Shown here in pieces: positions 25,077-34,258 of a stretch of DNA of 57,803 nucleotides. The notes beneath the pieces were generated by a model. The model searched no databases. It saw only the letters and a program-made list of their open reading frames with translations, and was not told the origin of the DNA. How positions within the stretch are numbered: the first letter of the stretch is position 1; every line of letters starts with the position of its first letter. The DNA lies in the NCBI GenBank assembly GCA_020247395.1, contig JADCJC010000092.1:1-57803 (forward strand). Reading direction: 5' to 3'. The position numbers were made by a program, and so were the translations under genes. This DNA is from Rhodocyclaceae bacterium (GTDB lineage: Bacteria; Pseudomonadota; Gammaproteobacteria; Burkholderiales; Usitatibacteraceae).

Positions 25077-25850
25077 TTACCAACGCCGATCCTTATTGAT
25101 GCCCAGCTGCGGCCGCAATTGCTCGGCAACCGCCTCGCGCGCACGGAAAATGCGCGAACGCACCGTGCCGATCGGGCAGTCCATAATTTGCGCAATCTCT
25201 TCATAGGACAAACCTTCGATTTCGCGGAGCGTGATCGCCGTACGCAACTCGTCGGGCAGCGCATCGATGGTGCGATTGACGATTTCACCAATTTGTTTGC
25301 TCATCAGTTGTGCGTCAGGGGTCGCGATGTCGCGCAGCCCGGTGGCATCTTCGAAGCCCTCTGCTTCTTCGGCATCAAACTCAGTAGAAGTTGGCGCGCG
25401 CCGACCCCGACTGATCAGATAGTTCTTTCCGGTGTTCACCGCGATGCGGTAAAGCCAAGTGTAGAACGCACTATCGCCGCGGAAGTTGCCGAGCGCACGA
25501 TAGGCCTTGATGAAAGTTTCCTGTGCCACGTCTTCGATCTCGTCTTGATTTCGGACAATACCCGACAGCACCCGCTCCACCTTGCGCTGATACTTGATGA
25601 CGAGCAACTCAAAGGCGCGCTTATCACCTGATCGTGCCCGCTCTACTAGCTGCAGATCGATCTCTCGATCACTCATTGACGCTTTTTCATCAGTGCGTTG
25701 TGCCTTCCCACTCGCCGCGATCTGGGTTGCCGAAGGGTTGGTAAGGACTGGCGAGCCCATGCGTCGAGGAGCCCCATTGTTACCTGTGCCACGCGACACA
25801 CCTGTAGCGAGCCGGGAACTGTCAGGTATTATAAACGTCAAGTCTGCCAT
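25077..25850 (-). CDS. rpoE: RNA polymerase sigma factor RpoE, with N-terminal extension
   Basis: An ECF sigma factor for envelope stress genes, held by MucA. Regions 2 (VAQETFIKAYRAL) and 4 (LREIEGLSYEEIAQIMDCP) are clear. I start at ATG 25850 because AGGAG lies seven bases upstream, giving 257 residues. The usual family start, MSDREIDLQLVERA, corresponds to ATG 25676, which has no Shine-Dalgarno. The 58 extra residues are Ser/Thr/Gly/Pro-rich. It is divergent from nadB across about 280 bases in which I see no clear sigma-E promoter. Confidence 0.93.
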   Translation of the reverse strand: MADLTFIIPDSSRLATGVSRGTGNNGAPRRMGSPVLTNPSATQIAASGKAQRTDEKASMSDREIDLQLVERARSGDKRAFELLVIKYQRKVERVLSGIVRNQDEIEDVAQETFIKAYRALGNFRGDSAFYTWLYRIAVNTGKNYLISRGRRAPTSTEFDAEEAEGFEDATGLRDIATPDAQLMSKQIGEIVNRTIDALPDELRTAITLREIEGLSYEEIAQIMDCPIGTVRSRIFRAREAVAEQLRPQLGINKDRRW

Positions 25851-26128
25851 CGTGCCTCTCCTAAACCCGTAAGACCTACTAACATATTGATTTAAATATT
25901 GTTTCAGCGCACAACCTGCGGATAGCGCAAGTGTACCTTTGCGAACATCCAGCGAAATCAAGCCCACAATAAACTTCAAAATGGCACCGGAAACGCCCGG
26001 GAAATACTGCGGAATACTGCGGCGCACCCCGCGACCCATGCTAAAGACCCAGCCCGCGCAAAATAGTTCATCAGGGTCGAGACTAGTTTTGGCGCGACAA
26101 ACCAATTTTCAAGAACCGATATTTCGTT

Positions 26129-27775
26129 ATGTCCAAACGTATCCCGGCTGAGCCGGCACCGATCGGCATCGGACAAGCCAGCGGCCAAACGCAGTTCGAC
26201 GTGCTCATCATCGGCTCGGGCTTGGCCGGCATGTCGCTCGCGCTGCGCTTGGCTGAGAATCAACAAGTTGCCCTGCTCACCAAGGGCGAGGTGCTCGATG
26301 CGGCCAGTGCATGGGCGCAAGGCGGTATCGCAGCGGTGTTAGACGGCGCCGACTCGGCCGAAAATCATATACGCGACACCCACATTGCCGGCGCGGGTCT
26401 TTGCCACGACGATAGCGTTCGATTCGTTGTGGAAAACGGCAAGCGGGCGGTCGAGTGGCTGATCGAGCAGGGAGTGCCGTTTACCAAAGACTTGAACAAT
26501 CAGGCAGAACTTCATCTGACGCGCGAAGGTGGTCACTCCCACCGACGAATCGTCCATGCGGCGGACGCCACCGGGCGCGCAGTACAAAAGACCTTGGTCC
26601 AACGGCTGAAGTCGCATCCCAATATTCAGATATTGGAGCATCAAATTGCGGTCGACCTGATCACCTCAAAACGACTCGGTCACCTGTCTGGCAAGCGCTG
26701 TTATGGTGCCTACGTCTTTGACAAATCGTTGGGACGTGTGCTGACCTACGGTGCCCGCTCGACCGTATTAGCGACCGGCGGTGCCGGAAAAGTCTACTTG
26801 TATACGACCAATCCCGATGTTGCGACCGGAGATGGTGTGGCGATGGCGTGGCGCGCGGGGTGCGCCGTTGCCAATATGGAATTCATGCAGTTTCATCCGA
26901 CCTGTCTGTACCACCCTGCAGCAAAATCGTATTTGATTACCGAGGCAGTGCGCGGCGAAGGCGGCTTACTCAAAATCCCTCCCGGCTACGACGGTGCCGG
27001 TCACCGTTTCATGCCCGATCACGATCAGCGTGCTGAATTAGCGCCGCGCGATGTAGTCGCACGTGCCATCGATTTCGAAATGAAGAAGCGCGGGCTCGAT
27101 TTTGTGCACTTGGATATCTCACACAAGCCCGTGGAATTTTTGCGGGCGCACTTTCCCAACATTTACGAAAAATGCCGCGGCCTCGGTATCGATATCAGCA
27201 AAGATCCGATCCCGGTCGTACCGGCAGCGCACTACACTTGTGGGGGGGTGGTGACCGATCTCAACGGCAGAACCGAAGTCGAACATCTATATGCAGTAGG
27301 GGAAGTGTCGTGTACGGGTCTTCATGGGGCCAATCGTCTGGCTTCCAACTCGCTACTTGAGTGCCTGGTATTTGCCGAAGCGGTGCGCAACAACATCGCC
27401 GTGCATGGGGTAATTGAACTGCCGCCGTTGCCGCCGTGGGACGAAAGCCGTGTCTCTGACGCGGATGAAGAAGTTATCCTCTCGCATAACTGGGATGAGC
27501 TGAGGCGCTTTATGTGGGACTATGTCGGCATCGTGCGAACCAACAAACGCTTGGAGCGTGCCATGCACCGGATCCAACTGTTGAATGCCGAGATCAATGA
27601 GTACTATGCCAATTTTCGTGTTACAAACGACTTGGTTGAACTTAGAAATCTATTGCAGACGGCTGAGCTGATTGTGCGCTCCGCCATGCTGCGTCAGGAG
27701 ACCCGCGGACTCCATTACAGCCTTGACTACCCCGAAACCCTGTCCACCGCGCTGGACACGGTTCTGAAGCCATGA
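26129..27775 (+). CDS. nadB: L-aspartate oxidase
   Basis: NadB oxidises L-aspartate to iminoaspartate with FAD, the first step of de novo NAD synthesis. The 548-residue protein has the FAD-binding motif [16 protein letters not shown] near residues 26-41, the flavin-binding [18 protein letters not shown] and [13 protein letters not shown] active-site segments, and [19 protein letters not shown] near 410. It opens a plus-strand unit nadB-nnr-tctC, with nnr overlapping its stop by four bases. Confidence 0.96.
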   Translation: MSKRIPAEPAPIGIGQASGQTQFDVLIIGSGLAGMSLALRLAENQQVALLTKGEVLDAASAWAQGGIAAVLDGADSAENHIRDTHIAGAGLCHDDSVRFVVENGKRAVEWLIEQGVPFTKDLNNQAELHLTREGGHSHRRIVHAADATGRAVQKTLVQRLKSHPNIQILEHQIAVDLITSKRLGHLSGKRCYGAYVFDKSLGRVLTYGARSTVLATGGAGKVYLYTTNPDVATGDGVAMAWRAGCAVANMEFMQFHPTCLYHPAAKSYLITEAVRGEGGLLKIPPGYDGAGHRFMPDHDQRAELAPRDVVARAIDFEMKKRGLDFVHLDISHKPVEFLRAHFPNIYEKCRGLGIDISKDPIPVVPAAHYTCGGVVTDLNGRTEVEHLYAVGEVSCTGLHGANRLASNSLLECLVFAEAVRNNIAVHGVIELPPLPPWDESRVSDADEEVILSHNWDELRRFMWDYVGIVRTNKRLERAMHRIQLLNAEINEYYANFRVTNDLVELRNLLQTAELIVRSAMLRQETRGLHYSLDYPETLSTALDTVLKP

Positions 27776-29313
27776 CCACCCCGAACAGCAATTTTTACAG
27801 CGTTGCCGCTATCAAAGAAATGGAGGCCAATCACCTCGCAGCGCATCCCAAGATTTCCTTGATGCAGCGGGCTGGAGAGGCAGTCGCCGAGATGGCATTG
27901 GATATGCTGAAACAAAAGAAGGCGAAAACAATTTTGGTCATGGCCGGACCGGGTAACAACGGCGGTGACGCTTGGGTAGCGGCAGAGGCGCTTCGCAAAG
28001 CGAAAAAATCTGTCACGGTGCTCGCATTGGGTGAAAAGCGCTGGACAGAACCTGTGGCAAAAGATGCGTATGCCACGTTCAATGCGAATGGCGGCGCAGT
28101 GGTAAAGGCTTGGCCAAGATCAGCTGAGTTTGCGGTCGTCATTGATGGGCTATTTGGTACCGGGCTCAGCAAGCCGCCGACGGGCGCATTTGCCGATGCG
28201 ATCCGGCTCTGCAATGCGCAGCGCGCTGAAAACCGCTGTGTCGTCATCGCCATTGATGTCCCCAGCGGCCTCAACGCCGACACCGGCGTGGCGTATGAAC
28301 CGACTATCATCGCCGACCGGACGCTGACGTTCGTCGGCGCAAAGCCCGGATTGTTTACCCACGACGGCAAGGACTTTGCAGGATTGGTCAACATCGAGAC
28401 GCTAGACATCGAACCGCCAGACTCGCTCGCCTCGCTACTGACGCGCGACGACGCGCGTCGGCTGATACCCAAGCGCCGCGCCAACAGCCATAAAGGCAAC
28501 TACGGCAGCATTGGTGTAGTGGGTGGCGCTGAGGGCATGACCGGTGCAGCCATTCTGGCTGCGCGAGCGGCATTACACATGGGCCCGGGTAAGGTGTTTC
28601 TCGGCTTATTCGATAAGGACCGCCCGAGCTTCGATCTGCTGCACCCGGAGATCATGGTTCGTGACGCCAAGCTACTAGTCAAGGACCACCATATGAGTGC
28701 GTTTGCGATTGGCATGGGCATGGGGGAAACTGGTGCCGCCTCGTTGCTTGCCCTGCTATCGCTCAACAAACCGACGCTAGTAGATGCGGATGCGCTGAAC
28801 GTCGTTGCAAAAAACCCCAGTATCCGCGCGGCTTTTGAAGCAAAAAAAGCTGAAAACACCCGTCCTTTCTTGCCTTTCGTTCTCACACCCCACCCCGGCG
28901 AGGCTGCAGGACTGCTTGGTTGTAGCATTGCGCAAGTGCAGATGGATCGGCCCTCGACGGCAACGAGACTCGCGCAAGACTTCGCCTGCGTCGTGGTGCT
29001 TAAGGGGGCGGGCAGCATCATCGCGCACCCGGATGGCCGTTATGTGATCAACACGACGGGCAATGCGGGAATGGCCTCAGGGGGCATGGGCGATGCGCTC
29101 GCCGGAATGATCGCCGCGCTAATGGCGATGGGCTTAGACACTTGGGACGCCGCTCGTTTGGGTGTCTATCTGCATGGCGCTGCGGGTGACGCCGCGTTGC
29201 ACCACGGTATGGGCCCCCATGGCCTGACCGCCTCGGAAGTTATCTTCGAGGCTCGTACCCTGCTCAATAGTGAGCTAGACGATCATCACAACGACGCTAC
29301 GGAGGAAGACTGA
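27772..29313 (+). CDS. nnr: Bifunctional NAD(P)H-hydrate epimerase / ADP-dependent dehydratase
   Basis: Nnr repairs damaged nicotinamide cofactors: the N-terminal YjeF domain epimerises NAD(P)HX, and the C-terminal kinase-like domain dehydrates it back to NAD(P)H. The 513-residue protein shows [19 protein letters not shown] near residue 57 in domain one and ITGIPG-type sequence [19 protein letters not shown] near 430 in domain two. The overlap with nadB (ATGA at 27772-27775) ties NAD synthesis to NAD repair. Confidence 0.94.
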   Translation: MTTPNSNFYSVAAIKEMEANHLAAHPKISLMQRAGEAVAEMALDMLKQKKAKTILVMAGPGNNGGDAWVAAEALRKAKKSVTVLALGEKRWTEPVAKDAYATFNANGGAVVKAWPRSAEFAVVIDGLFGTGLSKPPTGAFADAIRLCNAQRAENRCVVIAIDVPSGLNADTGVAYEPTIIADRTLTFVGAKPGLFTHDGKDFAGLVNIETLDIEPPDSLASLLTRDDARRLIPKRRANSHKGNYGSIGVVGGAEGMTGAAILAARAALHMGPGKVFLGLFDKDRPSFDLLHPEIMVRDAKLLVKDHHMSAFAIGMGMGETGAASLLALLSLNKPTLVDADALNVVAKNPSIRAAFEAKKAENTRPFLPFVLTPHPGEAAGLLGCSIAQVQMDRPSTATRLAQDFACVVVLKGAGSIIAHPDGRYVINTTGNAGMASGGMGDALAGMIAALMAMGLDTWDAARLGVYLHGAAGDAALHHGMGPHGLTASEVIFEARTLLNSELDDHHNDATEED

Positions 29314-29315
29314 AA

Positions 29316-30296
29316 ATGCACAAAACGAGATCCCAACATTTGCAAGTCCTGGCGGCGTTAATCGCCGGCGCCTTTGTCATCGTTACTGGCAACGAAGGCC
29401 ATGCACAAGCAAACTACCCCGAGAAAGCCGTGCGCTACATCATTCCGTTTGCCCCAGGAGGCGAATCCGACATCGCGGCGCGCTTCCAGCAATTGGTATT
29501 CAAGAAAAAGTACGGTCAGGATTTCATTGTCGATTCCAAGCCCGGCGGCAGCGGCGCGCTGGCTTGGTCTCAGGCAAATACGTTTCCCGGTGATGGCTAC
29601 ACTTGGGTCAGCACGAACCTGCCCCATCTCGTGTTGCAGCCGATGGAAGGCAATGTCCAGTACAAGACTGAGGACATTCATAACGTCTACTTTTATCACT
29701 ACACGCCGGACGCCATCGTCGTCCGCACTGAAAGTCCGTTCAAGACCTATCAGGATCTGATTGCGACCGCCAAAGCCAAACCGGATAGCGTCTCGATCGC
29801 GGGGTCGGGACTCAATTCCGCAAACCACGTGGCAAATGTCCGCCTTGAAGGTGCCGCAGGCATTAAGCTCACCTATGTGCCATTCAAGGGGACAGGCGAT
29901 CTGGTCGCCTCGCTCCTAGGCGGGCATGTTGACGCCGCGATGTCATATGTGACCCTGGCCCTGGCGCAGAAGGGGCGCACCCGAATGCTCGCCATTGCCA
30001 CCGAAAAGCGGCATCCTGCCTTTCCAGACACGCCGACCTTCAAAGAGCTTGGTATTGATTGGGTAGACGGTGCATATCGCGGTGTGGCGGTGCCGAAATC
30101 AACCCCTGCCGAACTGCGCAAGAAAATATCGGACATCTTCGCCGAAATCAACAAAGACCCGGAATTCCGCAAACGTATGGCCGACGGCGGCTTCGAGATC
30201 ATCGACGTGCCTGTGGACAAAGTGCCTGCCTTTATGGCTGAGAGAACCAAGGTTTACGCTGAAGTCGCAAAACGAATGGGACTGGCAGGCAAGTAA
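29316..30296 (+). CDS. Tripartite tricarboxylate transporter substrate-binding protein (Bug/TctC family)
   Basis: A 326-residue periplasmic binding protein with signal peptide ending GHAQA (residue 31) and the family start YPEKAVRYIIPFAPGGESD. IVDSKPGGSGALAW and the C-terminal PDTPTFKELG also match. Bug proteins bind carboxylates and related small acids; the ligand cannot be read here. GGAGG ends nine bases before ATG, overlapping the nnr end. No TctA/TctB membrane genes are nearby, so it is an orphan receptor. Confidence 0.9.
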   Translation: MHKTRSQHLQVLAALIAGAFVIVTGNEGHAQANYPEKAVRYIIPFAPGGESDIAARFQQLVFKKKYGQDFIVDSKPGGSGALAWSQANTFPGDGYTWVSTNLPHLVLQPMEGNVQYKTEDIHNVYFYHYTPDAIVVRTESPFKTYQDLIATAKAKPDSVSIAGSGLNSANHVANVRLEGAAGIKLTYVPFKGTGDLVASLLGGHVDAAMSYVTLALAQKGRTRMLAIATEKRHPAFPDTPTFKELGIDWVDGAYRGVAVPKSTPAELRKKISDIFAEINKDPEFRKRMADGGFEIIDVPVDKVPAFMAERTKVYAEVAKRMGLAGK

Positions 30297-30320
30297 ATTA
30301 CGCCGTTGCTTCCTAATTCG

Positions 30321-30395
30321 TAGGGTGGGTAAAGCACAGCGTGCCCACCTTATCTATTCCCAATTCGTAGGGTGGGTAAAGCGCAGCGTGCCAAC
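30321..30395. repeat. Two REP-like units after the tctC gene
   Basis: Units beginning TAGGGTGGGTAAAGC occur at 30321-30349 and 30368-30395. Each has a GTGGG arm and a CCCAC or CCAAC arm. They are relatives of the repeats on the other side of the RAYT gene and mark the downstream edge of that locus. Confidence 0.8.
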
Positions 30396-30412
30396 GCCCA
30401 TTCCACACGCCA

Positions 30413-30943
30413 TCACTCGCCAAACGGGCCCTGCGGCTCATCACCGGCATATCCCCAATTCGCTGCCAATATGCCATTGCGCACGTACCGGTGAAATGAT
30501 GAATGCGGCCAATCTACGACACGTTCCACATAGCCATGTTTGACAGGATTGTGATGAATGTAATCGACGTGGCGTTGCAGATCAAGCTCGTCGCGAATTT
30601 GATGCTCCCAGAATCGGCGTTGCCATACGCCTTTTTCGCGTTTGAGGATTTTGCTTTCGCTTAGACGGGGCGCTGCGGGAAGTCCAGAAGAAAACAAACG
30701 CTTGATCGCGCGCCAGCGACCGCCAAAATTTGCGTCGCCCGTCGGCAGAGCCCAGATGGCGTGAAGGTGTTCGGGAAGGACGCAAATGGCCACAGTCTCA
30801 AATGGATGGCGGGACTGCGTGATTTGGAAAGCGCGCCTCAATCGATCAATTTCGCGTACGAGAAGGTTGCTCTTCCGGTCGGCAAGATTGACCGTGAAGA
30901 AAAACGTTGCGCCATCGGCGAGGCTGCGACGGTATCGGGACAT
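30413..30943 (-). CDS. REP-associated tyrosine transposase (RAYT, Transposase_17)
   Basis: RAYTs are single-copy Y1-transposase relatives that bind and cut REP palindromes. From ATG 30943 the protein is 176 residues, the usual length, beginning MSRYRRSL. It has the metal-binding HLH (59-61) in LPEHLHAIW and the catalytic Tyr128 in HVDYIHHNPVKHG, so it looks intact. The open frame runs on upstream to 31270 because the 111-bp repeat period keeps the frame open; that part is not counted as protein. REP-like palindromes flank it on both sides. Confidence 0.92.
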   Translation of the reverse strand: MSRYRRSLADGATFFFTVNLADRKSNLLVREIDRLRRAFQITQSRHPFETVAICVLPEHLHAIWALPTGDANFGGRWRAIKRLFSSGLPAAPRLSESKILKREKGVWQRRFWEHQIRDELDLQRHVDYIHHNPVKHGYVERVVDWPHSSFHRYVRNGILAANWGYAGDEPQGPFGE

Positions 30944-30968
30944 CGCCCAAAGATAGCATGTGATAGTT

Positions 30969-31436
30969 CGCTCGTGGGCACGCGATGCTATGCCCACCCT
31001 ACGTGGATGCGGGATTTTGTAGGGTGGGCAGGCTGTATCTGCCCACGCTGACACATCTTTGTTATGTAGCCGTATCAGTGAATGGTGGGCACGCGATGCT
31101 TTGCCCACCCTACGCGGGTGTGGGATTTTGTAGGGTGGGCAGGATTCTTCTGCCCACGCTGACACATCGTTGTTGCGCAGCCGTATCAGTGAATGGTGGG
31201 CACGCGATGCTTTGCCCACCCTACACGGGTGTGGGATATTGTAGGGTGGGCAGGCTGTATCTGCCCACACAGGAGTTGCGCGAAGAGTGAATGGTGGGCA
31301 CGCGATGCTTTGCCCACCCTACGCGGGTGTGGGATTTGTAGGGTGGGCAGGCTGTATCTGCCCACGCAGGAGTTGCGCGAAGAGTGAATGGTGGGCACGC
31401 TTTGCCCACCCTACGCGGGTGTGGGATTTTGTAGCA
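30969..31436. repeat. REP/BIME array beside the RAYT gene
   Basis: Palindromic units with GTGGGCA/TGCCCAC arms alternate with units with GTGGGCAG/CTGCCCAC arms. GTGGGCACGC units start at 30974, 31085, 31196, 31294 and 31391, so the period is 111, 111, 98 and 97 bases. Two linker types alternate: one containing GTATCAGTGAATG and one containing AGGAGTTGCGCGAAGAG. Each composite unit can form two hairpins, the usual structure of bacterial interspersed mosaic elements. No gene lies in 30944-31453. Confidence 0.9.
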
Positions 31437-31453
31437 GTTTCTTCCAATGTATC

Positions 31454-31852
31454 TCAGCCCGCCGTCAGCAGTAATCGACCCAAGTAAAGCCCTAGCGCAG
31501 TCAGTATCAGCGAGACAAGTAAATGCGAAGCACCAACAGCCAGCGCCCAGCCGATTTGGTTTTGTTCTACCAGCGCAATGACTTCGGCTGAATAGGTGGA
31601 AAACGTGGTCAAGCCACCGAGGAAACCGGGGATTACCAACAGCCGCCACTCCGGCGACAAAAACGGATGCTTGACAAAGTAGGCAATCGCCAGCCCCACT
31701 AAAAAACCACCAACAGCATTTGCCACGAACGTACCGATCGGAAATGCGGAGTGGCGGGTGTTTAGCCACAACGTTAAGCCCCAACGCGCCCAAGCGCCGA
31801 TTGCGGCACCAACACCAACTGCGATAAAACCGACGAAGGATATATGGGGCAT
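31454..31852 (-). CDS. crcB: Fluoride-specific ion channel FluC/CrcB
   Basis: Fluc channels form antiparallel dimers that let fluoride leave the cell. The 132-residue protein has four transmembrane helices and the conserved GGLTTFST motif at residues 79-86 with the fluoride-facing threonines and phenylalanine. ATG 31852 gives the normal length; the longer open frame to 31933 covers the divergent ETF-QO start. I see no fluoride riboswitch in the short gap between the two genes. Confidence 0.94.
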   Translation of the reverse strand: MPHISFVGFIAVGVGAAIGAWARWGLTLWLNTRHSAFPIGTFVANAVGGFLVGLAIAYFVKHPFLSPEWRLLVIPGFLGGLTTFSTYSAEVIALVEQNQIGWALAVGASHLLVSLILTALGLYLGRLLLTAG

Positions 31853-31944
31853 CACAGTGAAATTTGTCCGGACAACTTTTGCGGCTAGTGAATCAAGCCA
31901 TCTATAATAACGGGCGCAAGATCGAATTCGCATCAGGACGCCAA

Positions 31945-33735
31945 ATGACCACTACCGCACCACAAGAACCGCGTGAATCAATGGATTACGACGTCGTCAT
32001 CGTCGGTGCCGGGCCGGCAGGGCTCGCCGCCGCAATTCGTTTGAAACAACAAGCGATTGCAGCCAATCACGATGTCAATGTTTGCGTGGTTGAAAAGGGC
32101 TCTGAGGTAGGCGCACATATTCTCTCTGGTGCGGTGATGGACCCGCGCGCGATCACCGAACTGTTCGAGGATTGGAAAGAACTTGGTGCCCCGCTCAACC
32201 AGGCGGTTACCGAAGACCGCTTCCTATTCTTGTCTGAAAAGGCGGGACGGCAAGTCCCCAATTGGATGTTGCCCGCTTGCTTCCAGAATCACGGCAATTA
32301 CGTGGTCTCTTTAGCCAACGTCTGCCGCTGGCTTGGGACCCGTGCCGAACAACTCGGCGTAGAAATATATCCCGGCTTCGCGGCGGCCGAAGTACTATTT
32401 AACGAGGATGGCTCCGTCCGAGGCGTTGCCACCGGGGACGTGGGCATCGGCAAAGACGGGCAACCGACCGAGCGCTTTCAACGTGGTATGGAGCTTCACG
32501 CCAAATACACGTTTTTTGCTGAAGGATGCCGTGGCCACCTGGGTAAACAATTGCAAACGCGCTACCACCTCAATGATGGTCGTGACCCTCAGGTATACGG
32601 CATCGGGCTTAAGGAGTTATGGGAAATCAGGCCGGAAAAACATGTGGCAGGACTGGTGGTACACACGGCTGGCTGGCCGCTCGACCGCGACACCTACGGT
32701 GGCTCATACCTCTATCACATGCAGGACAACTTGGTCTCTGTCGGCTTTGTGGTCGGCTTGGCCTACACCAACCCTAACCTCTCGCCATTCGAGGAGTTCC
32801 AACGCTACAAGACACACCCCAGTATTCGGGGTTTCTTCGACGGCGGCAGACGTATCGCGTACGGTGCTCGCGCCATCGCCGCCGGCGGCTTGCAATCGCT
32901 GCCTAAGCTAATCTTTCCAGGCGGGGCGCTGATCGGCGACGATGCAGGTTTTCTCAACGCGTCGCGCATCAAGGGCAGTCACGCGGCGATCAAATCGGGC
33001 GCGCTAGCAGCAGAGGCCGCGTTCAACGCGCTACGCGCCGGTCGGTCGGCAGACGAACTCGCCAACTATCCAGAGTCGTTTGAGAAAAGCTGGTTGTATG
33101 ACGAACTCTACCGCGCGCGCAACTTCAAACCACTTATGGCAAAAGGGCTATACGCCGGCACGCTGATGGTAGGTTTGGATCAGGTCGTGTTTGGCGGCAA
33201 AGCGCCGTGGACGCTCCACCACCAGCACGCTGACCATGAAACTCTGATGGACGCAGCTGACGCAAAACCAATTAGCTACCCCAGGCCCGACGGCGTACTG
33301 ACGTTTGATCGATTGTCGTCGGTGTTCATTTCGAATACGAATCACGAAGAAGACCAGCCAGCGCACCTCACACTAAAAGATGCCAACGTGCCCGTGTCGA
33401 TAAACTTGGCCAGATACGATGGGGCCGAGGCACGCTACTGCCCGGCTGGTGTTTATGAGTACGTAGATGTCCCACCAGGCCACGACGCGATATCAAGCGC
33501 TTCAGCCGCCGAGACGAGTGCAAGGCGGCAAGGAGCCAGCAACGAGATAGTACAAGACGTACAGCGAGGCGCTGGCGACACGGCCAACACCGCAATCGCT
33601 CGGCCGCTGAAGCGCTTGCAGATAAACGCGCAAAACTGTGTCCATTGCAAAACCTGCGACATTAAAGACCCGACGCAAAACATCGTTTGGGTAACGCCGG
33701 AGGGTGGCGGCGGACCAAACTATCCGAATATGTAA
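31945..33735 (+). CDS. Electron transfer flavoprotein-ubiquinone oxidoreductase
   Basis: ETF-QO passes electrons from ETF to ubiquinone at the inner membrane during fatty-acid and amino-acid oxidation. The 596-residue protein has FAD motif VVIVGAGPAGLAAAIRL near residues 15-31 and a C-terminal 4Fe-4S site in QNCVHCKTCDIKDP. ATG 31945 has AGGA upstream. Between YEYV and LQINAQNC there are about 50 residues where the family normally has about nine; this extra part coincides with an inverted-repeat element (33494-33618) read in frame. The ETF subunits themselves are not in the window. Confidence 0.95.
   Translation: MTTTAPQEPRESMDYDVVIVGAGPAGLAAAIRLKQQAIAANHDVNVCVVEKGSEVGAHILSGAVMDPRAITELFEDWKELGAPLNQAVTEDRFLFLSEKAGRQVPNWMLPACFQNHGNYVVSLANVCRWLGTRAEQLGVEIYPGFAAAEVLFNEDGSVRGVATGDVGIGKDGQPTERFQRGMELHAKYTFFAEGCRGHLGKQLQTRYHLNDGRDPQVYGIGLKELWEIRPEKHVAGLVVHTAGWPLDRDTYGGSYLYHMQDNLVSVGFVVGLAYTNPNLSPFEEFQRYKTHPSIRGFFDGGRRIAYGARAIAAGGLQSLPKLIFPGGALIGDDAGFLNASRIKGSHAAIKSGALAAEAAFNALRAGRSADELANYPESFEKSWLYDELYRARNFKPLMAKGLYAGTLMVGLDQVVFGGKAPWTLHHQHADHETLMDAADAKPISYPRPDGVLTFDRLSSVFISNTNHEEDQPAHLTLKDANVPVSINLARYDGAEARYCPAGVYEYVDVPPGHDAISSASAAETSARRQGASNEIVQDVQRGAGDTANTAIARPLKRLQINAQNCVHCKTCDIKDPTQNIVWVTPEGGGGPNYPNM
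33494..33618. mobile_element. Palindromic element inserted in frame in the ETF-QO gene
   Basis: The 20-bp end CAAGCGCTTCAGCCGCCGAG at 33494-33513 is matched, with one mismatch, by its inverted copy at 33599-33618, about 85 bases away. A smaller inner pair GCCAGC/GCTGGC sits between them. The 125-bp element equals the 41-42 extra residues seen in the protein (about residues 517-558). The element stays open in the reading frame and encodes a polar, Ala/Arg-rich insertion just before the iron-sulfur domain. Confidence 0.7.
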
Positions 33736-33826
33736 CGTCGGCCAATTACTGCGACGCCATAAGCTGGTCGACAAGCGCGGATTCAAGTAATCTAGCCGTT
33801 TAGCCATCCGCAAGTGGAGTTCCGCC

Positions 33827-34258
33827 ATGAAACCTGTCGCCGAGCTACTCAAGAAGCGCGCCTATACCGAAGTCTATTCCGTGCCCCCAACCGCGACGGT
33901 ATTCGAGGCGATCACATTACTTGCGGAAAAGGGCGTGGGCGCACTGATGGTCATGGAAGGCGAAAAACTGGCGGGCATCTTTTCCGAGCGGGACTATACC
34001 CGTAAGGTCGCCATCGTTGGACGCAATTCCCGAGAAACGCAGGTTTCCGAGATCATGACCACGCCGGTTCTGTACGTAACCCCAACCCACCGCACCCGCG
34101 AATGTATGGTACTAATGTCGGATAAAAATATCCGCCACCTACCGGTGCTCGACCACGGCAAGGTGGTCGGCATGCTGTCGATACGCGATCTCATGAACGA
34201 CATCATCGCGGATCATGAATTCACCATTGCCCAACTCGAAAGTTACATCAATCAATAA
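33827..34258 (+). CDS. CBS domain pair protein
   Basis: A 143-residue protein made of two CBS motifs (about residues 5-65 and 72-130). Each has the strand-helix pattern GVGALMVMEGEKLAGIFSERD and IRHLPVLDHGKVVGMLSIRD in part. CBS pairs bind adenine nucleotides such as AMP or ATP and regulate partner proteins; here no partner domain is fused. It follows the ETF-QO gene by about 90 bases and overlaps the GNAT gene by 44 bases. Confidence 0.9.
   Translation: MKPVAELLKKRAYTEVYSVPPTATVFEAITLLAEKGVGALMVMEGEKLAGIFSERDYTRKVAIVGRNSRETQVSEIMTTPVLYVTPTHRTRECMVLMSDKNIRHLPVLDHGKVVGMLSIRDLMNDIIADHEFTIAQLESYINQ

Noticed and set aside
30969-31436. Regular repeats suggestive of a CRISPR array
   Set aside because: The units are palindromic, alternate between two hairpin types, have linkers that are also repeated, and sit beside a RAYT gene. 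They lack unique spacers and cas genes.
31853-31944. Fluoride riboswitch upstream of crcB
   Set aside because: The divergent gap is too short and lacks the conserved pseudoknot sequences.
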